NCBI GenBank assembly: GCA_002633005.1
Contig: NMRA01000054.1
Span: forward strand, 809,674 to 873,673
DNA: 64,000 nt
Direction of reading: 5' to 3'
DNA from: Phoronis australis
Taxonomy: Eukaryota; Phoronida; Phoronidae
The number at the start of each line of letters is the position of its first letter. Positions within the stretch are counted from its first letter, which is position 1. This document shows positions 21,101 to 29,700 of this stretch, in pieces. The notes below the pieces were generated by a model, which was not told where the DNA came from, made no database searches, and saw only the letters and a program-made list of their open reading frames with translations. The position numbers and the translations under genes were made by a program.

Positions 21101-23910
21101 ATAACGGGGTCAAAGAAGCAAAAAACACAGAAAACTGATAACAATTCTTTACCCAGCATTGTGAACAACAATTTCTCGGAATAGCATTTCAAGCATTTTT
21201 ACATGACGATCCTTGGAAAGAATGCAAACTGAAACGCGACTATTGTAATGTCAGTTGAATTGAATGCAATCAACCTTGTGTAGTAAAAGAGAACGTCTGT
21301 GTACACATGTATTTATCGGATAACGATTCTTTACCCTGCATTGAGAACAACAAACTCCGAGGCACAGTTTTCAAGCATTTTTTCATGACGATTCTTGGAA
21401 AGAGTGTAATCTGAAACGCTACTGTTGTGATGTCGGTTGAATTAAATGTAACCAACCTTGCATGTATTTATCTGATGACGATTCTTTACTCTGCATTGAG
21501 AACAACAATGTCGACGCATAGTTTTCCATGCATTCTTCCATGACGATTCCTGGAAAGAACGCAAACTGACACGCTTCGGCACTCAGTAACAGGAGCATAG
21601 AATATGCGTTTGAAAAGTGCACTCGTCAGATATTGTCACTCAACAGGAGATGTTTGTATGCATTTTAGATGACTTTTATTCGCCGTTATTACGGAAATAA
21701 GAAAGTTCGTGATCTAGTTTTTGAAATAGGAACATTGTCGTGTCTCTCATTAATGTCGGGAAGGCAAAGAATTTTAGATCAAGCATCCACGAGTATTTGT
21801 CCAGTTTATAAAACTTTTTTTCACGCCGGTATTGCAGCCCTCAACACAACACTTAATACTTCGTTAGCATAGGAAGAACGAATAGAGTAATGCAACCGAG
21901 AAAAACTTGTTAAGAATCAAACAACAACAATGAACATGTGAAACTCCAGTGGCTCGAAAACGAGGCATGCCTGATGAATGTTTACGGCATTGTGAGTAAA
22001 TACTGCGAGATTCGAGTGTCGCTGTGTATTCCGGGACGGCCCTATTGCCACGAACCGCAAGTATATAGTACTAACTGTATGCTTTTAATTCTACTAGTTA
22101 TGTATGCTTTGACCGTACAGGTAATAGCGGAAAGCGATCGAGAAACAATCCTAATAAACTTCAACACGTGCATTATACTCAAGTAAATAACCCCGGCATA
22201 AATTCTGGAGTGATAGGCCTACACTTATTCAGTTCTGACAGTGGTGTTATTTTAAACTCGGGAGATGATTTGTGTGCGTCAAAATATTGCCCTTCGTTAT
22301 CCGTAGGATTCACAAAGGATTGTAGGTGATACTCAAACATTAAACTAAGGCCGTAAGTTATTTTTAGAAATGCTATTGCTTGAGAGAACGCTTGTTAACT
22401 GTCCCGCCGGATTTCGGTTGTAGCGCAGCTTAGAAAACTCTAAAAAATTTGCTCAGCTACTTTGAAATTTGAACACTCATCTTAGCCGCCGCTTACTTCT
22501 ATCCGAGCCAGTCTTGTCTTTTACGCTGGCATTTTCCTCCGCGATAATTCTACGTTTCAAACACTCACTGACGCCTTACTATGCGAGGCTACCTAACTTT
22601 ATAAGCACCTCCTCGTGATGGTCACGTGACACAACAACTCATTTCTCTGACTCCGGAAAGTGTGCAAAAAAGCCCATTAATTGGTCCAGTTTCATAAAGT
22701 TTACGTAAGCAGTGGCGGATTTAGGGGGAAGGGGCAAGGGGGCCATGGCCCCCCTAAAATTCTCCAAGATTGAATTTGGCAGCTCGGGGGTGGGAATATC
22801 TGCTCTGGGCCTCCCTAACTCAAAATCCTGGATCCGCCCCTGTTTCTGGATAACCTAAACGCACGAACGGTAGCACGACATTAATTTTGTCCTGAAAGAA
22901 TTAAAGAGATGTTATCGGTTTTACGCATTATTGTTGTTTTTGTCATTCAGTAACAGTCGTTAATTCTCACCGTTGTCTGCCAGACATTACGTTACAACTT
23001 AGATACCCTCACAGGAAGTTACTTCCTCGCCGATAATGTTTCTTTAATAACCGCTAATTTACTTTACACATTTTTTAGGAAGTTCATGAATGTCTATCTA
23101 TTGGCAGTTTTGAAAAGCAGGTGGTTGAAACTCACAAAAATCTCTAGTTAAACAGTCAGCCAGTCATCTCCTTAAGGAAATTAAACATGCCTACTTTTAC
23201 TGGTTGACACTGCTTCCGTGTAGGTTTTGTAATAATTTGTCCATTTTCCCCGAATGGCAAAAGCTTACGCGCGTATACATACCCTTCAGTTTATACTCGG
23301 CATTGGCCTATGTTTTTCAAAAACAAGTATGTCACATAACGACAAGCATGTCGCGTAGGTTAAAACACAACGAACTCTGGCAGATTTAGGATGTCGCAAG
23401 GGGGCAAACACTATTTTCAAAGGACAAAGTCGGCATACGCGTTGAAATGCTGTGCTCTTTTTCTTTAGGTAGTGTTCGCCACGCCACCAGCCTCTCCCCT
23501 CCCCTGAATCCGCCTGTGGCGAATCGAGAGAGGATTCAGAACTTGAATTTTCTGTTCCGGTCAGTCCCACCGCGGAACAGAGAACTCTGGCGGTCAAACT
23601 GATAAACACCACTAGGGGCTGCTATCGATATAACCAGGAATAGAAGAGATCTCTTCCTGGTATAAGGAGAAACAAAACATTGAGCCTGTTAGTGTTGGTG
23701 TGTAGAAATATTTATCTAACTCTGTTAGATAAACCTGGGTCTCAGTGACTGACATTGTTAATTCATTACAGCAAACATGGCTCACAAGAGGGCTCTACTG
23801 ACAACAGCGCGGACAAGAAGTCCCTCGGAGATGACGAAGAACGAAACAACAGTGGCGAGAAACTAGCACCTTGGCAACTGGAGCTGAGGAAAAAGAAAGA
23901 CACTGATTAG
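6139..23910 (+). CDS. WH2-motif, proline-rich protein (probable actin-binding protein), about 9 coding exons
   Basis: Exons 6139-6180, 8020-8181, 10797-10925 (repeated at 12476-12604), 15455-15521, 15750-16932, 17410-17875, 18945-19055, 19868-19935 and 23772-23910 join without frame breaks, giving 788 residues with one copy of the duplicated exon or 831 with both. In the 788-residue numbering: an acidic N-terminus; residues 135-527 are rich in proline with runs such as PPPPPPPPAVAVPPPPPPP (profilin/SH3-type ligands), a lysine-rich stretch and GTLSKFFGKRSKS; three WH2-like motifs near 543-559 (DLLAELRAANGVTSLKK), 583-599 and 623-639; then three Trp motifs PTWKKQLLAKQ, IPVWKKALLEKK and APWQLELRKKK ending five residues from the stop. 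WH2 motifs bind monomeric actin; the Trp motifs recall those of taperin/phostensin- and espin-type proteins. No ankyrin repeats precede them, so espin orthology is not claimed. The start at 6139 is the first ATG in the open frame and is uncertain. Confidence 0.75.
8020..8181 (+). CDS. WH2 gene, acidic exon
   Basis: Acceptor GCATTTCAG, donor GTAAAC; 54 codons, phase 0 at both ends, consistent with its neighbours. The product is acidic and Asn/Ser-rich (VTDEANDSYDAITPP). Confidence 0.6.
10461..10602 (+). mobile_element. MITE-like repeat, GGCGGAT family (in duplication copy 1)
   Basis: Begins CAGAGGCGGATCTAC and ends GTAGATCTGCCACTG, which are inverted copies of each other; the interior has G-rich and C-rich runs. 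See the other members at 12139, 20183, 22710, 23375 and 55540. The CAG...CTG ends are hAT-like; no clean target-site duplication was seen. Confidence 0.7.
10797..10925 (+). CDS. WH2 gene, duplicated exon, copy 1
   Basis: Acceptor TATTTTCAG, donor GTGATT; 43 codons, phase 0 to 0, starting NELLAPPGFGAHGG. It is identical to 12476-12604 by eye. Being a multiple of three and in phase 0, either or both copies could be spliced in without a frameshift. Confidence 0.7.
10980..10980. other. Single ambiguous base at the duplication junction
   Basis: The only N in this region lies exactly between the two 1.68-kb copies, as expected from a join between overlapping contigs. Confidence 0.95.
12139..12281 (+). 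mobile_element. MITE-like repeat, GGCGGAT family (in duplication copy 2)
   Basis: Same element as 10461-10602 carried by the duplication; it differs in the length of the G and C runs. Confidence 0.7.
12476..12604 (+). CDS. WH2 gene, duplicated exon, copy 2
   Basis: Same 43 codons and splice borders as 10797-10925. If the duplication is an artefact, only one of the two exists. Confidence 0.65.
12909..14990 (+). mobile_element. Kolobok-type DNA transposon remnant (TTAA-flanked, THAP-encoding)
   Basis: TTAA at 12909-12912 is followed by AGGAGAATGTCACCC. TTAA at 14987-14990, read on the other strand, is followed by AGGAAAATGCCACCC: 13 of 15 positions agree. Internal blocks also correspond in inverted order (for example GACGTCAGTGGTTC against GACGTCAGAGGTTC). 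A broken THAP domain starts just inside the left end. TTAA target sites plus a THAP-encoding transposase are hallmarks of the Kolobok superfamily. About 2.08 kb; no intact transposase frame remains. It lies in an intron of the WH2 gene. Confidence 0.75.
13085..13370 (+). pseudogene. Broken THAP zinc-finger domain of the transposon
   Basis: An ATG at 13085 opens MVWCIVPACANY, matching the THAP N-terminal C-x(2-4)-C, followed by a FGFPRE block (THAP consensus F.FP). A stop follows; later blocks in other frames include HIVDSDF, corresponding to the THAP C-x2-H-F region with its cysteine lost. THAP domains bind DNA. Several frameshifts make this non-functional. Confidence 0.65.
15455..15521 (+). 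CDS. WH2 gene, short exon
   Basis: Acceptor TTTTCTCAG, donor GTAAGA; reads RFQSAPHQSTVMGLANSKHK and ends in phase 1. Its MGLANSKHK could serve as an alternative internal start. Confidence 0.75.
15750..16932 (+). CDS. WH2 gene, large proline-rich exon
   Basis: Acceptor TTTCTTTCAG, donor GTAATT; 1183 nt entered in phase 1 and left in phase 2. Encodes five or more polyproline clusters (IPPPPNY, VIPPPPSF, ITPPPPSFTPPPPPL, EFPPPPP, APPPPPPPP), a tyrosine motif DDPIYSTIQ, and the basic stretch KKQKNKKDNKKKEK. Confidence 0.9.
17410..17875 (+). CDS. WH2 gene, exon with three WH2-like motifs
   Basis: Acceptor TTGAGCAG, donor GTATGA. The three repeats are DLLAELRAANGVTSLKK, SSLLAEIKAANGMKSLRK and DLLSELKASNGKMSLRR, matching the WH2 pattern of an amphipathic LL..I helix followed by L-K/R-K/R. 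The exon ends after EPIYHVPLKKSQ in phase 0. Confidence 0.9.
18079..18212 (+). repeat. Compound microsatellite
   Basis: Successive (GTAT)n, (GCGT)n, a long (TG)n and then (CATA)n. It lies in an intron of the WH2 gene. Confidence 0.95.
18945..19055 (+). CDS. WH2 gene, exon with Trp motif 1
   Basis: Acceptor GTTTTTAG, donor GTGCAA; 37 codons, phase 0 to 0. Contains VPTWKKQLLAKQAAEKLKK, a Trp motif followed by a charged helix. Confidence 0.85.
19490..19690 (+). repeat. Dispersed repeat (copy near 48060)
   Basis: Shares GAATTCGAAAATGGC, TGTGACTTGA.TGCCG, CTCATTGG.AACAAT and AACCCCAAA..ACTTCGGTT-type blocks, in the same order, with 48060-48205. An inexact relative of the AAATGGCGCA part occurs near 44285-44330. 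Confidence 0.7.
19868..19935 (+). CDS. WH2 gene, exon with Trp motif 2
   Basis: Acceptor TTCTCACAG, donor GTGTGT; contains IPVWKKALLEKKAVEE and ends in phase 2. Confidence 0.85.
20183..20335 (+). mobile_element. MITE-like repeat, GGCGGAT family
   Basis: Starts CAGTGGCGGATTTAG and ends CTGGATCTGCCCCTG; interior CCCCCCTAAAATTCTCC is shared with 22710-22842. Confidence 0.8.
21139..21585 (+). repeat. Degenerate tandem repeat, about three units of 160-180 bp
   Basis: Blocks ATTCTTTAC.C.GCATTG.GAACAACA and CATGACGATYCTTGGAAAGA recur at about 21146, 21326 and 21480 with variation. Confidence 0.85.
22710..22842 (+). mobile_element. MITE-like repeat, GGCGGAT family
   Basis: Starts CAGTGGCGGATTTAG and ends GGATCCGCCCCTG; 133 bp. 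Confidence 0.8.
23375..23519 (+). mobile_element. MITE-like repeat, GGCGGAT family, diverged
   Basis: CTCTGGCAGATTTAGG at the left and CCTGAATCCGCCTGTGG at the right form inverted ends like those of the other members. Confidence 0.6.
23772..23910 (+). CDS. WH2 gene, terminal coding exon with Trp motif 3
   Basis: Acceptor TTCATTACAG; the frame enters with the last base of a split Ser codon and ends KLAPWQLELRKKKDTD then TAG at 23908-23910. A very acidic Asp/Glu/Asn stretch precedes the motif. Confidence 0.85.
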
Positions 23911-24237
23911 TGATTCATAATTTGTATGAAATATTTTTGTCTCTCAAGGGTCTTTATGTGTATATTTGCTTTTCAAGTTTGCATGCAAAGGTTTAGCAAC
24001 CAAGTAACTGACCGTTAGGCTGATGGTGATATCAAGCTTGGCGATCTCTTTCTCGTTTCGTGATCAAGTGTTCAAATTTGAGCTCGTTTTTGCTACAATT
24101 TATTGCGATTCTATTGTGATGGGCGCAATTCCACCGTTCACGAGCAAAACCCGAAGCCCTCAAGTTAGTATACAGAAAAACAAGTTTTTCTTCTTGACTA
24201 CCTCTTCCGGATAGATTTAATAGCATTGCTTATAAGC

Positions 24238-24243
24238 AATAAA
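24238..24243 (+). terminator. Polyadenylation signal of the WH2 gene
   Basis: AATAAA about 330 nt after the stop, followed by a T-rich downstream stretch. Confidence 0.6.
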
Positions 24244-24922
24244 ATACTCAATACTTTGAAATCGTGCATTTTTTTCTATTAATGCCGTTCCCACGTTAAT
24301 TTTCAAGGTCACACTTTTCCAGTTCTGTGGGCCCTTGGACATAATGTTTTTTCTAACAAATTTGAAGTCCTCCAGTCCGATCACGTGACATTTGCAAACT
24401 GAGAAGTATCATTTGCGTACTCATTACTATGACGGAGGCCATGTGAAACACTCGTGGGAAAATTTGCGGGTGTAAGATGTCAGGTGCATCTTAGTGTCAA
24501 TTTCCCAATATCCATCTTTGAACACGCTATACGTTGATAAGTAGCCAATGGTAAATGACTACTTCCGGATCTGGGATGATGCAAGGTGGCCATAGCAGTT
24601 ATGGAAGGAAAAAAACGTTTGCTCAAGTCCTAAAACAGGCTTTTTTGTCATGTCCGTAGGGGGGTTCTGGGCCCACCCCTAGATCCACCTATGATGAATG
24701 TACCATAAGCACCTTTTACATAACCCTGCATCCAGTCATGAGTCAGATAAATGGAATGCATCAGCAGAAGTTTTGACTTTGTTGGAGGGTGATTGATTGA
24801 TTGATTTCATTAGACTTCGCAGACAATACATACAATTGAATGACAAAAATTTCAGACATGAAAACAAGTAAATAAGACACATGAAATGGTAATAGATAAG
24901 AAAAATAAAGTACATACAATCG

Positions 24923-25070
24923 GCCTCCCGTTCAGTAGCGCTAGGACCTAGCTTAAAAGCAAGACTTTGCGAGATTACGCGAGATATTGCCGTGTATTTT
25001 AAATAAGAGCACGTGACCTTGACTAGCTTTTGGCTAGGTCCTAGCGTAGGTCCTAGCGTCCATTGAACGC
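24923..25070 (+). mobile_element. MITE, CTAGGACC family, copy 1
   Basis: Left end CGTTCAGTAGCGCTAGGACC; right end, read on the other strand, CGTTCAATGGACGCTAGGAC. The interior (AAGCAAGACTT..GAGATTACG.GAGATATTG) matches 46487-46636. Confidence 0.85.
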
Positions 25071-26340
25071 ACGCTAGGATAGCGCCAAAAAGTGAGACAC
25101 TTATTTCCGTGGAGAGCGTGAAGACAGACAAAATACACAAAACATTGATAACAAAGTGTTCTTGCGTTCTTGTTGTATTTCATTAGGACTCGGATTGTTG
25201 CAGTTATGCATTGTTTTAAGTACTAGCCTATTGTTATTACTATTTTAGTTGTATTAGCTAAAAATTAATAGTTTAGGCAAAATGTGAGCCTACGTGATAG
25301 ACGGTTTCTTTACTTGTCACTCTCGGCTTCCGTTTTAACCTAACCATAAATCTGTGTTAACATGTGCTATGCAAATGAACTTTTAACACCACGGTGAACT
25401 GAGTGAAAATTGCTGTGTATCTGGTATTTAGGACAGGATATTCTGAAGTGTGTGTTGATATGAAATATAGTTGGAATATTTTCGAAGAAGATTTCGCAAC
25501 ACTCGATGACAGATTACAGTTGGGTGTTCCAAAAATGTTACTAAAAATAATCTGGGCTGTGAATACCAGGAAATTATTTGAATAGTGGTGTTTTGGAACT
25601 TCCTGAATCCCAGTTACTTTCGCAAGGCATTGAAGTAGGGCTCTTTGACCTTTAATAACTGGGAAATGACAAATGATTTTTCATAATCTGCAGAAGTCCC
25701 GCTCTTACAGCCTTGGTACGCTCCACAGAATGAGTACTTCCCATTCAAGTACTGTAGTTTTTGCTCAAAATCAAACAAAAATTTCCTTTCAGAAAATAAG
25801 GAAACCGCTTTTAAATTTTCTCAGCTTCGTTGAAAATTTCTCGATTTATGCGCTGGAGTTGCACAACTATTTGCTTTTGGTGACAAAACGCTAAAATTTT
25901 GGTCTCAAAAATAAGAGTCAGCTGTTATACTTTATCTAACTTCTACGCTCTGCAAAAGAAACTTTAACATCGTTGGAATAATAAAAATACTGTTTCCAGT
26001 AAAACCGCGTCTTGTTACCACTTTTAGTTGGGCGTGCAATATTTAACACAGTAAACTCACTCGTTGTGACAACATGAACAACAGTGATGAATCCTTTTCA
26101 GACAACCACAGTCTTAGTTTATTTCAATATATCACCCATTATCAAGTGAACCTCTTTGCCATTTACAGTACTAATGTGTGCGTACTGTAGCTTTAAATTC
26201 ATTTAGTTGACGATATTATGTCAAAACACAATAACCGGTCTGAATCTTTATCGCAATGCCTTGACGAAAATTTCGTGGCGTTTCATGTTTAGAAAAAAAT
26301 GCTGACACCTATAACTGTTCTGCTAGTGTTATATGTCCCT

Positions 26341-26346
26341 TTTATT
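26341..26346 (-). terminator. Polyadenylation signal of the minus-strand secreted-peptide gene
   Basis: On the minus strand this reads AATAAA, about 240 nt after the TAA stop at 26585-26587. Confidence 0.5.
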
Positions 26347-26584
26347 TTCTTTTACATTTACATCAATGATATTTTCATGTCTCCTTCATATTTTCATATC
26401 TACATTGAGTACAAAGCTATTGTTCCAGTTCGTCTAAGCCTCACTAAGTCACAATACTACCCACTTTGTAAGTTACTTCACACAATAAAGCATCCCAGGA
26501 AACTCTGCAGTGGTCCATTTTTCCAAGACGAAGATAGTTCACAACGTAAACTGCGCAATGTTTATGACTTAAACTTGGCCATCT

Positions 26585-26794
26585 TTAATTTTTAAGGTAT
26601 TTTCGGTTTATATTTCTACGATGTCTCCACAGAACTGAAGGTGGTTGGGCGCCGTGTCCGTTGTCGTTGTTTTTATCCAATGCGACCCTAAGTTTGTCAA
26701 GAATATCCGATAAGCTGAACCCAGTATACGCTTTGCTGTTCATGTACGCACCAACGTCTTTCCGCTTCACCGCCAAGAATCCTGGAGAGTTTTT
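26585..26794 (-). CDS. Secreted-peptide gene, terminal exon
   Basis: Acceptor TTTCTATTCCCTAG lies at 26795-26808 on the minus strand; 69 codons plus TAA. It contains one KR dibasic site and a second basic cluster (RHRR) near the end. Confidence 0.5.
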   Translation of the reverse strand, partial: KNSPGFLAVKRKDVGAYMNSKAYTGFSLSDILDKLRVALDKNNDNGHGAQPPSVLWRHRRNINRKYLKN

Positions 26795-29700
26795 CTAGGG
26801 AATAGAAACAAATCAATCTTAAAGTAATCATCGGGAAATGCAAATTCGTGCTGATTCTGCATACTGATGGATTAGCCTTACATAAAGGTCATATCTCCCG
26901 GGTTTATCGTTGCTGTTATTACATTTTGTCTAGTTCAGTGAAGGTGCGTTCACATCACTTCGTAACTCTGTCTGCCCAACCCTTGATGGAGGTGATTGTT
27001 AACAAGGGTTTGTTTCATTCCTGTATTAATAAATCAGGGCACACGTTGCAGCCTGATTTGTTTCAATTTTGTAATAAATCGGGTTGTTGTAACAAATCGG
27101 GGCCGAATGTAGTGATTTTGAGAGCATTGACAAGGCCAGCTCGGGAAATTGGACCCTTATTCTTCCTTAGGGCGGTACTTCCACAGCCGGGGTCAACTGC
27201 CATGGCGTGCTCGGGTAGTGTTCTCCCAGAGCAGTTTGGAGCGGGGTTCTTCCCGATCCAACCAGGTTGGGTACAACCACAGTCAGCGCGGGGGTACTTC
27301 GATAGTCACTTTGTAATGTAGACAGTGGCAGTGTGGCGGGGGGCGCGGGTCTAGGCCCCCCCTGGAAAGGCATTACGGGGGCGTCAAATCATAAAATATA
27401 CTGCTTTAAGTTGCATGTATAATTTTTTTCCTTTCCTTGTGTCGGCCGTGTGTCCAGGTACTGGGTCGAAAAATCAGAAGCTGATCAGAACATGAGCTAC
27501 CAAGTCACGACTTAAGTTTATTGCAAAACACATGATTGTCTGTTACAGTCGTCTCCCAAGATTTCCTCCGTAAACATCATTTTTAGATCCCTATGGTTTG
27601 TTCCATGTCAAGAGAATTTCTCATACTTGAACTCACAGAAAACATACGTGGTGAACACATATAGTTTCACAAATAATTGTTCAAGCGAAAACACAAGAGA
27701 TAGATTACATCTGAAAAATAGTGGAAAACAATTTAACTACGGTATGCAGTAGACCAAAAATTGCACCATCTAAGCTGGGTACATGAATTCAAGTATTTCT
27801 GATCTGCTTGTTCATATCTCACAATTTTAATCCCGATGACTTGACAAAGTATCGAAGAAAAATTCTGGTTACGAGAACAACTTTTATGAAAATCTTCCTA
27901 AAAAGTAGCTATAGCGAAGCAGAAGTAAGTTCATCTAATCTAGGATTGGAACCAAGGAAACCCCTCTTGAAATATAAGATGCACCGATCTGTATCGAGGA
28001 CAAATCCTACAGTGCTAACAAGTCATTTGATTTACTTGCACCATCAAATGTTGGTGCAATCACCAACGGCAAACATTGTATTTCTTGAATCATCTCCGCC
28101 CCAGTTTGAAAGGCATAATTACTCCCACTTGTAGCGAAAATGACAGCGAATTTCAAGTTGATGAAATACGCTATTATATGTCAAATGGCATACCTTCAGA
28201 AACGTCAGATAATGTCTAAGCGTCGTACTTAGGACCAAGGACTAGAATCGAATCAGCAATCAATGGCGAAATTGACAGCAGTAACCACGATAATAAAATA
28301 TGTGAAACAGTAAATATACGTGCATATGTAGGTGCATCCAATAACGTCACCGGAAACAGTAAAGTGGCGCCGTTATGCCAGGATCCTAAGACATCTCGTT
28401 CACCCTAAAAAGCGTTAGATCCTATGAACTTCGTCTGTCAAGTCAACATCAATGTATTTCTAGTCCCAAAAAATAAGATTTTGAAAATGGAACCGTACCA
28501 GTCAGAAGAAACATTCCTATATTCCCGAAACAAGATAATCTGACAAAAACAGGGCAACTGCTCCCAACAAGTGTTTTCCACACGCCTTCTATGAGAACAA
28601 AGTGGTTATCGTACTCCTTAGCCATCAATTTTCTGTTCAGCATTCCGTGCCTGCTACGTTCTCCCTTTTAGATGTAGAGGGCAACTAGTCTAGACTACAA
28701 TATAAAGGATTTTGAGAAATCTCGAGTTCGAGTCTGAGTTTGAAGCCCGGCCTGGAACCTCAGGAAATCCTTGCGTGCGCGCGGCGCTTACATAAACAAG
28801 AGAAGGGCGTTGTTCGGGTACAAGTTACGTCCGTCTAACGACGTTGATATTATAGAATGCGCAGCTACGTTTTGTTAGATTGGCGCATTTGTACGGGATA
28901 GGTGATTTAACAAGTCCGTGAATTGTGTTCAGCCAAAATTAGGGTCGTAGTAAATTGAATCACTGCCGATGTGTCCTTTTCCTAGTTTCGTGGAAAATAA
29001 AAGTGTGTCGACTTCTTTTCTTCGCTTGGGATTTATTACCCATCAGCGTACATGTTGACCAAACAAGATTGGCAGACCACTTTCAAAATATACCACGAAT
29101 AACACTGTAAATGCACATTTTTAGTATGACATTCGTCAACTACACAAAAATCACAGTTGCATTATGTTTGCGCAGTTCGTGAAGCCTTTGTAAGTGTCGC
29201 TGAACAGAGTTTGGGGCGTACAGTGGGGGATGGGCATTTTCTCACCCCCTCTACCCACACCGTTACTTATTGTAAACCAGTGAAAGGAGTAAGGGGTCTT
29301 AATCAAAAGATCGCTTGTTGAATGGAGGCGGGTTTAAAGATACTCTAAAATGATCGAGTCCACAATCAGCACTAAGCTCAAACCGTATTTAGTAAAATAC
29401 GGAGATTGTCAATTCTCTTATTAGAAAGGCTAATCATTCCTTCTAAGCAAACATTAAGCTCTGCCAATTAGAGGACTGGTAATCTCCGGTGTATATTGAT
29501 TCATTGAATAAGGTAATTTTTGCAGGAAATATTTGCTCTTAAATTTGATTTGAATGTTAGGAAGGAAAAGTTTGAGACCAATTATTCAACGCTAGTGTTC
29601 CACATGAAAAATTTGTCTTTAGTATAGAAAGTGGGTATCAATGATCACAAGTACAAAAGTACATGTAACATTAGTATCGGCAGAAGAATCACTTCTACGG

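Noticed and set aside
26848-27321. 157-codon plus-strand open frame
   Set aside because: No recognisable domain, odd composition and overlap with a GC-rich segment; antisense to the intron of the peptide gene.
28449-28643. Minus-strand frame considered as a middle exon of the secreted-peptide gene
   Set aside because: Its only usable acceptor lacks a pyrimidine tract, and the phase does not fit the phase-0 ends of both neighbouring exons.
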